From: Bifidobacterium ramosum | Lineage (GTDB): Bacteria > Actinomycetota > Actinomycetes > Actinomycetales > Bifidobacteriaceae | NCBI RefSeq assembly: GCF_009299505.1 | Contig: NZ_WBSM01000007.1 | Location: 62,001-126,000 of the forward strand | Direction: 5' to 3' | Length of the DNA: 64,000 bases | Shown: in pieces, positions 38,656 through 48,450 of the stretch | Layout: the number at the start of each line of letters is the position of its first letter | Position numbering within the stretch: the stretch's first letter is position 1 | Position numbers and translations under genes: made by a program | Notes under the pieces: model-generated | The model's database searches: none | Told to the model about the DNA's origin: nothing | Seen by the model: the letters and a program-made list of their open reading frames with translations, nothing else

Positions 38656-40137
38656 ATGAGCGGATCCACCACACAGCGCACGGCGACGCCCGGACAGCCG
38701 CAGGCCGTGCCCACCAGGAACATGGGGCAGAAGATCGCATACGCGTTCGGCAATCTGGGCCAGGCCGCGTTCTACAACACGATGAGCACGTTCTTCATCA
38801 CGTTCGTGACCACCGCGCTGTTCATCGACGTGGACAAGACGCTGGCCGCGCGCCTCATCGCGGTGATCACCGGACTCGTGGTGGTCATCCGCATCGCGGA
38901 GATCTTCCTCGACCCGCTGCTCGGCAACCTCGTGGACAACACGAACACCCGCTGGGGCCGGTTCCGTCCCTGGCAGTTCATCGGAGGCCTCGTGCCCGGC
39001 ATCCTGCTGATCATGGTGTTCACCGGCCTGTTCGGGCTCGTGGACGTGAACACCGGCGTGTTCATGGTCCTGTTCGTCATCGTGTTCATCCTGCTGGACG
39101 TGATCTACTCGCTGCGCGACATCTCCTACTGGGGCATGATCCCCGCGATCTCCTCCGACTCGCACGAGCGCAGCACGTACACCGCTCTCGGCGCGTTCAC
39201 CGGATCCATCGGATACAACGGCGTCACCGTCATCGTCGTGCCCGTCGTCAGCTGGTTCACCTGGAAGTTCACCGGCCAATGGGAGCAGGGCCGCACCGGC
39301 TGGGCCGCGTTCGCCATCATCATCGCCGTGCTCGGTTTGCTCACCGCGTGGAGCGTCGCGTTCGGCACCCGCGAGAACCAGGGCGAACTGCGCGCCAAGG
39401 CCGAGGCCAACGGCAACCCCATCGAGGCGTTCAAGGCCATCGCCCGGAACGACCAGCTCCTGTGGGTCGCCCTGAGCTACCTGCTGTACTCCGTGGCCAA
39501 CGTCGCCACCACCGGCGTGCTCTTCTACCAGTTCAAATACGTGCTCGGCGCCCCGGACAGCTTCTCCATCGCCGGCGTCATCCCGGTCATCACCGGACTG
39601 GTCACCACGCCCCTCTACCCGGTGCTCAACCGGCGCATCCCGCGCCGCTGGCTGTACACCGCCGGCATGGCGTTCATGATCGCCGGCTACACGCTGTTCA
39701 TCATCGCACCCATGAACCTGCCCGTCGTCATCGTCGCGCTCGTCCTCTTCTACCTGCCCGCGCAGACCATCCAGATGACCGCCATCCTGAGCATGACCGA
39801 CTCCATCGAATACGGCCAGCTCAAGACCGGCAAGCGCAACGAGGCCGTCACCCTCTCCGTGCGCCCGATGCTCGACAAGATCGCCGGCGCCCTGTCCAAC
39901 GGCATCGTGGGCTTCGTGGCCGTCGCCGCCGGCATGGTCGGCAACGCCACCGCCGCCGACATGACCGCCGCGAACATCCGCACGTTCAAGACCTGCGCCT
40001 ACTACCTGCCGCTCGCCGGCATCGTCGCCAGCCTCGTCGTCTTCCTCCTGACCGTCAAGATCGACGAGAACATGCACGACCACATCGTCGAACAGCTCGA
40101 AGAACGACTCGCCTCCGAGAACACCGACGAACAGTAA
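38656..40137 (+). CDS. GPH-family sugar:cation symporter (LacS/MelB-like)
   Basis: 493 residues from ATG 38656; GGAGG is 10 nt upstream. Twelve membrane helices in the MFS/GPH order. Motifs of the family: KIAYAFGNLGQAAFYNTMSTFF at the N-terminus, DPLLGNLVDNTNTRWGRFRPW (GPH signature with D and RWGRFRPW) and an MTDSIEYGQLKTGKRNEA segment. There is no C-terminal PTS IIA domain, unlike LacS of streptococci. It would import a galactoside or oligosaccharide together with a cation, for cleavage by the adjacent lacZ. A terminator follows. Confidence 0.9.
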   Translation: MSGSTTQRTATPGQPQAVPTRNMGQKIAYAFGNLGQAAFYNTMSTFFITFVTTALFIDVDKTLAARLIAVITGLVVVIRIAEIFLDPLLGNLVDNTNTRWGRFRPWQFIGGLVPGILLIMVFTGLFGLVDVNTGVFMVLFVIVFILLDVIYSLRDISYWGMIPAISSDSHERSTYTALGAFTGSIGYNGVTVIVVPVVSWFTWKFTGQWEQGRTGWAAFAIIIAVLGLLTAWSVAFGTRENQGELRAKAEANGNPIEAFKAIARNDQLLWVALSYLLYSVANVATTGVLFYQFKYVLGAPDSFSIAGVIPVITGLVTTPLYPVLNRRIPRRWLYTAGMAFMIAGYTLFIIAPMNLPVVIVALVLFYLPAQTIQMTAILSMTDSIEYGQLKTGKRNEAVTLSVRPMLDKIAGALSNGIVGFVAVAAGMVGNATAADMTAANIRTFKTCAYYLPLAGIVASLVVFLLTVKIDENMHDHIVEQLEERLASENTDEQ

Positions 40138-40159
40138 GCAGCCAAAAGTAGCAAGGGAA

Positions 40160-40199
40160 CGGCCCGACGCGAACGGTTTGAACCGTTGGCGTCGGGCCG
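40160..40199 (+). terminator. Terminator between permease and surface protein genes
   Basis: 11-bp arms (40160-40170, 40189-40199) with an inner AACGG/CCGTT helix form a long hairpin after the permease stop, between convergent genes. Confidence 0.75.
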
Positions 40200-40309
40200 T
40201 TGCCATGCCCGCCGGGGAGAGAAGAAGGAAGAGAACCGGCGGGGTTCCGGCCGGATTGCCGTCCGACCGGAAGAATCATCGCGGCGGAGAACGGTCCCCG
40301 CCGCTTCGG

Positions 40310-43300
40310 TCAGACCACGGATTGCCCGCCGGGAACCGAATCCACGGTTTCGACGTCATCCGCGTCGGCATCCTCGGCATCGACGGGTTGCATCGTGCCG
40401 GAGTGGCGGCCGGCGGCGTTGTTCCCGCGCCTGAACCTGCGGGCGGCGACCAGTCCCACGCCGACGGCGAGCAGGGTGATCGCCGCCGCGATCACGCCCT
40501 GGACGGCGGCGCCGGTATGGGCGAGCCCGGTCCGGTAGCCGTTCCAGTCGTCGGTGTTGCTGACCACTTCGGTGTCGGGGCAGACGAGCCTGCCGTCGAT
40601 CGTGACCGCATCATCAGGCGCGGACGTCTCGTCCTTGCCGTCGAACGGATCCGGGTCGGAGACGACGCATTCGACCAACGGCGTGCCGGTGACCGTGGCG
40701 CGGTCGGTGTGATGGCCGGTCACGCCCTTGAGGACGCCCTTGACCTCGACGCTCTCGCCGGGCTTGAGGATGCGGCTGTCCCAATCGGCGGGGTATTCGA
40801 GATCGGTCACCCGGCCGTCGCCGGCGACCAGTTGGTCCTTGAGGTTCAGGTCCTTGGTGCGGTACCATGCGCCCTGCTTGGTGTCGGGGTCGGTGGTGCT
40901 GGTGTTGGTGATGGTGAACACGATGCGCGTGTCGCCCTGCATGGCCAGCGCGTCCTTGACCTGGTCGCGGTCGCCGGCCGGCCAGCCGGAGGCCTCGTCC
41001 CATTTCTCGATCTTCAGGCTCGGTGTCATGTCGGGCGTGTGCGTCTCGACCTGGTTGGAAGGCCGTTTGGTGCCGTTGAGGGTTTCGTCGAACCGGTTGG
41101 CGATGTGTTCTCCGGTCTTGACGCGCTTGCACTGGATGAACGCGGTCCATGCCTGCTCGCTTTCGTCGTCGCCGCTGACGAGGTCGAGCATGCGCTGGGT
41201 CGCGGTAACGGTGACCACGCCCTTGTCGTCCTGCGCGAGGGTGAACAGTTCGCCGCCGTATGCGCCGGCGTCGAAGCCGCTGCCGGCGATCTTCACGCCT
41301 TTATGGGCGATCACCTTGCCCTGTTCGGTCAGATCGCGCATGGCGTACACGGCCCATTGGCCGGTGTACTGGTCATGCTCGGTGTCGAGCGGGTCGGTGA
41401 TGCTCCAGTCGGTGACCTTCTGGTAGGCGCGGTGAGCGGGCAGCACGGAACTGTCGAGACGGTAGAGGAACAGGCTGTTGAGGTACACGCTCCGCTTGTC
41501 GATGGATTCGCCGTCCACCTTCACGACCACGTCCTTGGACGGGTTGACGGGTTTGAGGGGGTTGGCGACCTCGTTGGTGTCCTTGCGGGTGTCGTTGACG
41601 ACCTGCGTGGCCTTGTTCCTCACGATATGTCCGTCGGTGACCTTGATGACGGTCATCGGCAGGCTCACCTCGTAGCTCGTGCCCAGCATCGACTGGTCGA
41701 TGGCCGGCTCCTTCAACGGGTCGTGGTCCTTCTTTTCGGCGTATTCCTTGAGGTTCTTGGGCTGGGGATCGCCCTTGATGGTCTCGCCGGTGGCCGGCCC
41801 CTTCGTGTCCGCGGTCTTGGCGTACACGTAGGCGACGCCGTCGATCGCCGCGATGTTGAACTTCGCGGTCACGTCCTTGCCGGTCGCGGTGTCGGTGACC
41901 TCGATGCGCTTGGCGTCGAGGGAGAGGTATTCGTCGTCCCAGTCGTCGGTCATGCCGAGCCTCCAGACCTTGTAGGCCTGGTTGGTCTGCTTGGCGTCGA
42001 TGGTCACGCGGTAGTAGATCCGGTCGCCCAGCAGCGCGGTCTTGCCGTCGATGCTGATGGACGGGTCGGCCTGGGTGTCCTTCTTCACCGGCGTGAAGTC
42101 GGGCGGCTCGTTCCATACCTTGTTGCTCGGAGTGATCATGTTATTCAGCGTCAATGCCCACTGGTTGCCGATTTTGGTGTCCGTGGGCGCATCCTTGGCG
42201 ACCGTGCCCTCGAAGCGGACGATGATGCGCGGGTTCGCTCCGTTGCGCCAGTTGGTCTTCACGTACCCGTCGGAGAACACGAGACGCACCGCGTGCTGCT
42301 TGTCGTTCCATTGGGTCTCGTACTCGGTTTTCGGAATGAACTTGCCGGTGGACAGATCGGTGACCTCCAGGGTCTGTTTGTCCACTTCAAGATGCTCGTC
42401 ATAGGTGTCGGTGACCGCCACCTCACTGACCGAATACACGAGATTGCCGGGCAGATGGGGCTGGGTCTCCAGACGGTATTCCACGCGCTGGCCCGGGTAG
42501 ACGACCTTGCCGTCCACGGACGCCTGGTCGCCTCCCTGAGAGGATTCGCCAACCACGTCCTTGACGACGGGCGGCACGTAGCCGCAGATCTTCGGCTCGT
42601 TCGTGGGGATGGTGTGCGTGTTGACGGTCTGGGAGCCCTTGTTCGTCAGTGACTTGCCATCCGGCGCGGTGCAGAACGACAGTTCGTCACTTGCCTTCTT
42701 GCCGAAGTCGTCGCGCACCTGGCCCGCGCCCTTGCCATCGGCGTACGCCGCCTTGCCGGGGATGAGCAGCGTGACCTGCTTCGCGGTCTTCAGCCCCTTC
42801 AATCCCTCGCGGTAGGCTTGGCCGGCGGTGGCGGTCACCATGGTGCCTTCCATCGTGATCGTCCACTGGTCGGTGACGTCCCTGCCGTGATTGGCGATGT
42901 CCGTGACGCTGGACTCGCGGTCGGTGCCGGCATCGGCCTCGTACACCTTGATCTTCGACTTGTCATCGGCATCGAACAGGTAGTCGGCGGCCGACCAGTC
43001 GTCCGTGAGCGTCAGGGTTTCCGGAACCTGGATGAGGTTCTTGGCGATGGTGCCGTTGACCACCGACGCGACCCGGTCGCCGTCCAGAAGCGTCATATTG
43101 TCGGCGCCGGTCTGGTTGGTCTCCTTCGGGTCGATGACAGCCTCCCACTGGCCCTTCGTGTTCAGACGAATCCAGCTTTTGTCGGGATTCGGCCGCCATG
43201 TATCGAACTGTTTGGTTCCGGCATCGGCTTCGGGCTCCTGGTTCCACTTGCCCCACGCATGGTCCTTGACCTGCTGGAAGTCGGAAGGCTTCGACACGGT

Positions 43301-44605
43301 CACGTCGAAGCTGAACTCGTACACATGATCCATGGGCATCTCGCCCTTGTCCGCCGAGCGAACGGCCGACACCGTGTTCGATGCCTTGTCCCAATTGATC
43401 TCGAACTCGCCGGAAACGTCTCGGTTGCTGTCGGTCCTGTCGATGAGCCTGTAGTTGCTTACGGAGTATTCGACGCCGCCGGGTTCGATCACGTCGCGGA
43501 AACGCATCTCGTAGCCGCCGCGGCCGGTGCCGTACGTGATCGTGGTGCGGTTCGTCATCCGGTCGGCACTCACGCCGTCCTCAATCTTCTTGACCGGGAG
43601 CTCGGGCGGCACCGAGCTCACCTTCCAGGATTCGGCCGGATCTCGATCCGCGGTGTCCACGGCAGCCTGCATACGCCCCTGCTTGGGCACCTGGATGTCG
43701 ATCCAGTACGAGCCCTCGGCCCAGTATTTCATGCCGAAATCCTTCGGTGAGGCGAGATTGTCGAGTTGGGTGTCTCCACTGCTGGAGAAACTGATCGGCT
43801 TGCTCACGCTTTTCGCAGGCAGGTACGGGCCGTTCTCGTAATGGATGATTGCTGTTCCGTTCAGCGTCTCCTTGATCGCGGAGCCGCCACTGTCGGCGTG
43901 GATGACGTCTCCGATCGGATCAGTGGAGCCGACCCGCATGTCCGTCTTCTGCTTATGGCTTGTGGTCACGTTCAGCTTGTAATCGACCGGCGGCTGGTTC
44001 TGCGCCAGTACGATCACACGGAACGACGCGTTCGGGTTGGAATTGATCGACTCCTGCGCCAGCGAGTCAACGCTGCGCGTGCCAAGCTTGTCCTTCCAAG
44101 TCGTCGAGGTCGAATACTTCTGACCCTGATACGTGTAGTCTCCCTTCGCCTCGGCCTTCCACTGAGCCTCCCAACGGCTCTTCGCGTTCGAGCTCACGTA
44201 GCTGCCATTGAACGAACCATCCGCCAGACGCACGTAGCCCACCGCCACCAGACGGCAGTCCGCGTTCCCGTCACCCGTATAGGAACGCCGGCACTCATCG
44301 ATCGCGTCGCTCAAAGTCTTGTTCATGTTCACGAACTGGTTCTGCCCGTTCGCCAGATCGGACGACAGACGCACCTTCGCGTCGCTCAGCGCCATCTTCA
44401 TACCATCCAACGTGGCCGGCCATGAATCCTTGTAGATCCAATGCGCATCGGCCGTCTGCGTCGGGCCCCCACCCGAACCGCCGCCATCCTCTCCGGAACC
44501 ACCGCCGCCGTTATCGGCCAACGCGACCGGAACCAGGCATGCCAGCAGCGCAGCGGCGGCCGTGATCGACGCCACCACGCTGACGCTTTTCCTCCCGAAC
44601 CTCAT
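40310..44605 (-). CDS. Isopeptide-domain surface protein, sortase-anchored
   Basis: 1431 residues. A signal peptide (SVVASITAAAALLACLVPVALA) and a Gly/Ser-rich segment are followed by an adhesin head, then three AgI/II C-type isopeptide domains at about 690-1230 (each with ...YPGQRVEYRLE / LLGDRIYYRVT / NSLFLYRLDSS and a following VTDTYDEHL / TDDWDDEYLSL / SITDPLDTEH strand). The sortase motif LAHTG is at about 1362, followed by a membrane helix (GVIAAAITLLAVGVGLVAA), an RRFRR stop and an unusually long acidic tail. It would be wall-anchored and mediate adhesion. No sortase gene is nearby, so a housekeeping sortase is needed. The gene is monocistronic and intact. Confidence 0.85.
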   Translation of the reverse strand: MRFGRKSVSVVASITAAAALLACLVPVALADNGGGGSGEDGGGSGGGPTQTADAHWIYKDSWPATLDGMKMALSDAKVRLSSDLANGQNQFVNMNKTLSDAIDECRRSYTGDGNADCRLVAVGYVRLADGSFNGSYVSSNAKSRWEAQWKAEAKGDYTYQGQKYSTSTTWKDKLGTRSVDSLAQESINSNPNASFRVIVLAQNQPPVDYKLNVTTSHKQKTDMRVGSTDPIGDVIHADSGGSAIKETLNGTAIIHYENGPYLPAKSVSKPISFSSSGDTQLDNLASPKDFGMKYWAEGSYWIDIQVPKQGRMQAAVDTADRDPAESWKVSSVPPELPVKKIEDGVSADRMTNRTTITYGTGRGGYEMRFRDVIEPGGVEYSVSNYRLIDRTDSNRDVSGEFEINWDKASNTVSAVRSADKGEMPMDHVYEFSFDVTVSKPSDFQQVKDHAWGKWNQEPEADAGTKQFDTWRPNPDKSWIRLNTKGQWEAVIDPKETNQTGADNMTLLDGDRVASVVNGTIAKNLIQVPETLTLTDDWSAADYLFDADDKSKIKVYEADAGTDRESSVTDIANHGRDVTDQWTITMEGTMVTATAGQAYREGLKGLKTAKQVTLLIPGKAAYADGKGAGQVRDDFGKKASDELSFCTAPDGKSLTNKGSQTVNTHTIPTNEPKICGYVPPVVKDVVGESSQGGDQASVDGKVVYPGQRVEYRLETQPHLPGNLVYSVSEVAVTDTYDEHLEVDKQTLEVTDLSTGKFIPKTEYETQWNDKQHAVRLVFSDGYVKTNWRNGANPRIIVRFEGTVAKDAPTDTKIGNQWALTLNNMITPSNKVWNEPPDFTPVKKDTQADPSISIDGKTALLGDRIYYRVTIDAKQTNQAYKVWRLGMTDDWDDEYLSLDAKRIEVTDTATGKDVTAKFNIAAIDGVAYVYAKTADTKGPATGETIKGDPQPKNLKEYAEKKDHDPLKEPAIDQSMLGTSYEVSLPMTVIKVTDGHIVRNKATQVVNDTRKDTNEVANPLKPVNPSKDVVVKVDGESIDKRSVYLNSLFLYRLDSSVLPAHRAYQKVTDWSITDPLDTEHDQYTGQWAVYAMRDLTEQGKVIAHKGVKIAGSGFDAGAYGGELFTLAQDDKGVVTVTATQRMLDLVSGDDESEQAWTAFIQCKRVKTGEHIANRFDETLNGTKRPSNQVETHTPDMTPSLKIEKWDEASGWPAGDRDQVKDALAMQGDTRIVFTITNTSTTDPDTKQGAWYRTKDLNLKDQLVAGDGRVTDLEYPADWDSRILKPGESVEVKGVLKGVTGHHTDRATVTGTPLVECVVSDPDPFDGKDETSAPDDAVTIDGRLVCPDTEVVSNTDDWNGYRTGLAHTGAAVQGVIAAAITLLAVGVGLVAARRFRRGNNAAGRHSGTMQPVDAEDADADDVETVDSVPGGQSVV

Positions 44606-44879
44606 ACGGAATCCTTTCCCTCATGCGACAGAAGCGCTTTTCTCCGGGAAAGAGAGGAAACGGGGACTCCAGAACCCGCCTCCTCCCGGGTCCCTGGAAG
44701 AAAAGCACGCCCATGGACCCGACGGCCGGCCGCCGGACCCCGAACGCACCATCAGCATCACCCCGTGCTGGGTGGCCCTGCGGCGGACATCCGTATAAGG
44801 ACGTAATGCAAAGCTCTCAAAACGTAGCGTGCTCGCCTCTTTGAAAAAGAGACGAGCACATCTGAGATACCGAACGGCA
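44606..44879. other. Intergenic region with a hairpin after abi
   Basis: About 270 bp. A hairpin with arms GTGCTCG (44829-44835) and CGAGCAC (44853-44859) and inner CTCTTT/AAAGAG pairs lies after the abi stop and may end transcription from the right. The promoter of the surface gene should also lie here; no clear -10/-35 is seen. Confidence 0.5.
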
Positions 44880-45837
44880 TCACGCCGAAGGAGACGGATT
44901 CCGGCCGGAACGAGCCTGACGGCTGGCGCGTCTTCTTCCGTGACGCACGGGGTTCCTGTCCGGCTGTGCCAATATGTGCTTCTGCTCTTCCGTAAGCACG
45001 TCATCGTCACGTTTCCGGTTGAACTCCACGATGCTGGAAAGGAGGAGCCGGATGGCATCCAGCTGCCCAATCAGATGGTCGCAACCGCTCTCCGGGTTCC
45101 GATACCAGTCTTCATGCCGTTGCATTCGCGTGAGGAAGCTGTTGATCTGCTCTACGACATGGGATCGCATCCCCTTGCTTTTGACGAGGTTTGCGTGGGC
45201 GAGCAGTACGCATGCGAAGTCATGGATCAGAGGATCTGTTTCAGCGAGCCGAAGGGTCATGTCCGTGGTTTCGGTTTCATCAGTCAGCAGCAGCCTCAGC
45301 AGATAATTGAGATCCCTAGTTGGCCTGACCTGTTCCGATGGCGGTATGAGCAGGCAGTTGTGGTGCGATGCCGCGTTACGGAGCAGACGTACGCCGTACA
45401 GCAGCGAATAGGTGGGGTCTTGGAATCGACGGTGTTGAAGGAATGACTGATAGCAGCGGATGAGGCTGTTGAGTGTGCAGGTCTCCCAGAACAGCCAGAC
45501 GGGTTTGCTGTCCAGATACTTGCGGATCATACCCGTGGTATATATGGATTTTTGGTAGTCGCCGTCGGGGTCATATGCCTTTCCGTTGCGCGCATAAAAA
45601 GCCCGCTGATCCTGCTCGTAATCACGTATCACTTGATAGCCATCTTCATTTACGCGAGAGATGAGATTGTTGAAGCGTACCCGGAGCGCATGTTCAATGT
45701 CTCCTGTCATGCGCAGGATCAGAACCCTCAGCTCGAAGTCGATGGTGGACAGGTCCTGCAGGTAGGCAAAATCCAAATTGGAGTATACGCCGTCGGAGTC
45801 ATGTCGGAAGTTGTTGTCGAATGCCTTGAGCTTGAAG
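44880..45837 (-). pseudogene. Abi family protein, C-terminal part of a split gene
   Basis: The frame encodes FKLKAFDNNFRHDSDGVYSN, then LDFAYLQDLSTIDFELRVLI, IEHALRVRFNNLI, GVRLLRNAASHHNCLLIP and an Arg-rich end: the conserved body of Abi_2 (AbiD/AbiF) abortive-infection proteins. It has no start of its own; a TGA precedes it at 45840-45842, and the first ~51 residues are found in frame at 51241-51393. Joining them across the AAG repeat gives TAC TTC AAG (Y-F-K) and an intact ~369-aa protein, a normal length. So the gene was split by insertion of a 5.4-kb element. As it stands it is probably inactive as an anti-phage gene. Confidence 0.85.
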
Positions 45838-45874
45838 AATCATTTGGTCGCCGGTTCGAGTCCGGCCGGGGTCA
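45838..45874 (+). other. tRNA 3'-half (attachment-site-like) at the element end
   Basis: From 45850 the sequence folds as a T-arm (GCCGG, TTCGAGT, CCGGC) followed by a 7-nt acceptor strand CGGGGTC and an A; the bases before it (TCATT TGGTC) suit the 3' side of an anticodon stem and a variable loop. The 5' half of the tRNA is absent; abi sequence is there instead. Tyrosine integrases often use the anticodon loop, carrying a copy of the tRNA 3' half next to int, as here. Confidence 0.65.
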
Positions 45875-46037
45875 CTAGTAAAACCCTTGGAATCATGCCG
45901 ATTTCAGGGGTTTTTCTATTTGTGTTTTCTGCTTGTTTTCATCTCAAAACAACAACAAACGACAGGTCTTAGGGCACGTGGGGGGCACGACGGCTATCCG
46001 ATGCCCTAAGCCCGCGACACGCCGGAGGTGAATACAT

Positions 46038-46361
46038 ATGGCTAGAAATCGTCGAGGTTTCGGCAAGATAAGGAAACTGCCTTCAGGACGCTATCAAGCG
46101 TCCTATGTGGTGAATGGGGAGAGGTTCACCGCCCCCGATACGTTTAGCAGCAAGACTAGCGCCGACGCATGGCTTAGCGGGGTGCGGGCGGCGATCAACC
46201 GCAATGAGTGGGTAGACCCACGTTTAGCCGGTCAGACGTTCAAAGTGTATGCCTTGACATGGCTTAGGGAGAGGCGAGAACACTTAGCGCCCGGCACGGC
46301 ACGCATGTACGCGGAACTACTAGACCAATTGTTGTTACCCACGTTAGGGGCGTACCGATGA
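46038..46361 (+). CDS. int: Tyrosine integrase, N-terminal part (frameshifted from the rest)
   Basis: 107 residues, GGAGGTG upstream. RGFGKIRKLPSGRYQASYV and the following FSSKTSADAWLSGVRAAI are the AP2-like arm-binding domain of actinobacterial integrases; LAPGTARMYAELLDQLLLPTLG begins the core-binding domain. The frame stops in the middle of this domain and continues in another frame from 46358, so the protein is split into two overlapping frames (ATGA). This is most likely a frameshift mutation; a coupled two-part protein is less likely. Confidence 0.75.
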   Translation: MARNRRGFGKIRKLPSGRYQASYVVNGERFTAPDTFSSKTSADAWLSGVRAAINRNEWVDPRLAGQTFKVYALTWLRERREHLAPGTARMYAELLDQLLLPTLGAYR

Positions 46362-47230
46362 ACGATATGACGCCCCTTGTGGTGAAACAGTGGTGGGCGA
46401 GCATTTCCGATATGTTCGCGTCACGGGTAGAGGCCGGAGAGATGCCGAACAAGCGCAGCACGGGCAAAACGCGCGCGTCTCAGGCTTACAGGCTGCTGCA
46501 TGCGATCATGGCCGAGGCCGTGCGCGATGAAGTAATACGGCACAATCCTTGCGTCATCAAGGGGGCGGCACGTGTCAGGGCGGCGGAGCGCAAGCCCGCC
46601 ACGTTCGAGGAACTGGACGCGATAGCGGCGAACATGCCCGAACGTTACCGCGCGCTTATCCATATCGCGGCGTGGTCGGGGTTGCGTTTCAGTGAGCTTG
46701 CGGGCTTGCGGCGTGCCGACGTGGTGCTTGTGGTCGATAAGGCCGGGGCGGTCTGCTACCGGTTGAATGTCGATAAACAGGCGTACCGGTTAGGCGGCAA
46801 ACTGTATGAAGAAGCGTTTCTCAAAACTGACGCGGGGCGGCGTGTCGTATATCTACCGGCACACATCACGGACTTGCTGACGGCGCATATGGAGAAGTTC
46901 ACAGGGGCTGACAACGCAGCGTATGTGTTCGGCACCCGCAACGGTACCCCTATGGCAAACAGCACCGTAGGCAAGATGTTCAGGCGGGCGCGTGAGGCGG
47001 CGGGCCGTCCCGATCTGCGTTTCCATGATTTGCGGCATACGGGCGCGACGATCGCGGCCAAGGCCGGTGCCACCACCAAGGAACTAATGCGACGCATGGG
47101 CCATAGCAGCATGCGGGCGGCGCTTATCTATCAACATGCGACAGAAGACGACGACATGGGACTTGTGGAGCGCATGAACGACATGGCGAGTGCTACAGGC
47201 CGTCAGACGATCAAGGGGGTGAAGCAGTGA
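46358..47230 (+). CDS. int: Tyrosine integrase, core-binding and catalytic part
   Basis: 290 residues beginning at an ATG that overlaps the stop of the first part. It starts inside the core-binding domain (TPLVVKQWWASISDMF) and holds the whole catalytic domain: Arg in WSGLRFSELAGL, Lys-region, HDLRHTGAT (H-x-x-R), GHSSMRAALIYQHA with the final His and nucleophile Tyr. It would cut and rejoin attachment sites if joined to the N-terminal part. It overlaps the next recombinase (GTGA). It is downstream of the tRNA 3'-half, the usual place for int. Confidence 0.8.
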   Translation: MNDMTPLVVKQWWASISDMFASRVEAGEMPNKRSTGKTRASQAYRLLHAIMAEAVRDEVIRHNPCVIKGAARVRAAERKPATFEELDAIAANMPERYRALIHIAAWSGLRFSELAGLRRADVVLVVDKAGAVCYRLNVDKQAYRLGGKLYEEAFLKTDAGRRVVYLPAHITDLLTAHMEKFTGADNAAYVFGTRNGTPMANSTVGKMFRRAREAAGRPDLRFHDLRHTGATIAAKAGATTKELMRRMGHSSMRAALIYQHATEDDDMGLVERMNDMASATGRQTIKGVKQ

Positions 47231-48450
47231 CGTGTGAATTGCCTGAAGCATGGCGTGAACCTCTTGCAGCCTATTTCGACTATCTAGAGGCGATGGGCTA
47301 CAGTCCGAACACGATAGCGTCGCGGCGTAGTCATATGCGGCGTTTCGCGATGGTCGCCGGTGCCTCACCGGCCGAAGTCGCCACCAAGGACTTAGTCCGG
47401 GCCTTGGGGCGTTGTTCAAGTCGCGAGTACAAGAAGGGCGTGAAGAACTCGTTTTCGTCGTTTTTCAAATGGTACAGCCGTATCGAGCAAGGTCGTGAGG
47501 ATAACCCCGCCGAAGCGCTGCCGAGTATACGCAAGCCGAAGCCGAAGCCCACGCCATGCCCGGATAGCGCGATACGTGACGCATTGCAGCGCGCCACGGC
47601 TTCGGAACGGTTGATGATTCTGCTAGCCGCCGAGTGCGGTCTACGGCGTGCGGAGATAGCACAGGTTCACAGCCGTGATGTGGTGGCCGATTCCAGCGGC
47701 GGCAAGTCGCTTATCGTCCACGGCAAGGGCGACAAACAGCGTATTATCCCTTTGCCGGGCGACGTAGCGGCCGCAATCATCGCGTCGCGCGGGTATGTGT
47801 TCCCCGGCCGCTTCGGCGGTCATGTCGAGGTGTCGTACATAGGCAAGCACATTAGCCGACTGCTGCCGGACGGGTACACGGCTCACAAGCTACGCCACCG
47901 GTTCGCTACGGTCGCCTACTCGGAATCTCACGACATGCTGGGCGTGTCCAAGGCGCTCGGCCACGCAAGTACTGAAACCACTATGGCTTATACGGCGCTG
48001 CCGGACGGCCGGTTACGCGGTCTTGTGAACGCCGCTACCATGACCGAGCAGCCGTCAACCCCGGAACCGCCGAAACCAGCGCCGCCGAAACCAGCGCCGG
48101 GCGCGTCGCCGGTAGAGGATACGACGGCACAGGTAAGACGACACCGCAACGGCAAGATTCACTATGGATATGAGAACGGGCACGGTGACCGACGCAAGGC
48201 ACCGCGCAAGACGGCATCAAGTAGTGTCGAGGTCGAACGTGCAAGCGGCATCATAGCCGGTATTCTCGTTTCCATGCTGCAAGGCGAGATCGGCCCGTTG
48301 GTCGATATGGTGCGCGGCGACGACCCGCTTTCGTTCCATATCCCCGCCGAAGCGTTCGTGGAGACATGGCACATCCCCCGGACGGGCATGCACGGCGAGG
48401 CAGCACGGCACGGGCCGGGGCACGGTTGTTGCAGTCGAGAGGCTTCATAG
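47227..48450 (+). CDS. Second tyrosine recombinase with a C-terminal extension
   Basis: 407 residues from a GTG overlapping the previous stop. The SAM-like N-terminal domain (FDYLEAMGYSPNTIASRRSH) and the XerC/D-type catalytic domain follow: CGLRRAEIAQVHS (Arg), KGDKQRIIPLP (Lys hairpin), HKLRHRFATVAY (H-x-x-R), LGHASTETTMAYTAL (His, Tyr). A Pro-rich linker and a ~110-residue helical extension come after. The end is odd: after FHIPAEAFVETWHIP it turns low in complexity, while a better protein continues in another frame to 48563 (RGFIELQSTNDGTIS), which suggests a frameshift near 48420. It may resolve dimers or act with the first integrase. Confidence 0.8.
   Translation: MTCELPEAWREPLAAYFDYLEAMGYSPNTIASRRSHMRRFAMVAGASPAEVATKDLVRALGRCSSREYKKGVKNSFSSFFKWYSRIEQGREDNPAEALPSIRKPKPKPTPCPDSAIRDALQRATASERLMILLAAECGLRRAEIAQVHSRDVVADSSGGKSLIVHGKGDKQRIIPLPGDVAAAIIASRGYVFPGRFGGHVEVSYIGKHISRLLPDGYTAHKLRHRFATVAYSESHDMLGVSKALGHASTETTMAYTALPDGRLRGLVNAATMTEQPSTPEPPKPAPPKPAPGASPVEDTTAQVRRHRNGKIHYGYENGHGDRRKAPRKTASSSVEVERASGIIAGILVSMLQGEIGPLVDMVRGDDPLSFHIPAEAFVETWHIPRTGMHGEAARHGPGHGCCSREAS

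Noticed and set aside
45790-45876. A complete tRNA gene at the left end of the 5.4-kb element
   Set aside because: Only the T-arm and 3' acceptor strand fit; the 5' half is abi coding sequence, so it is an attachment-site remnant.
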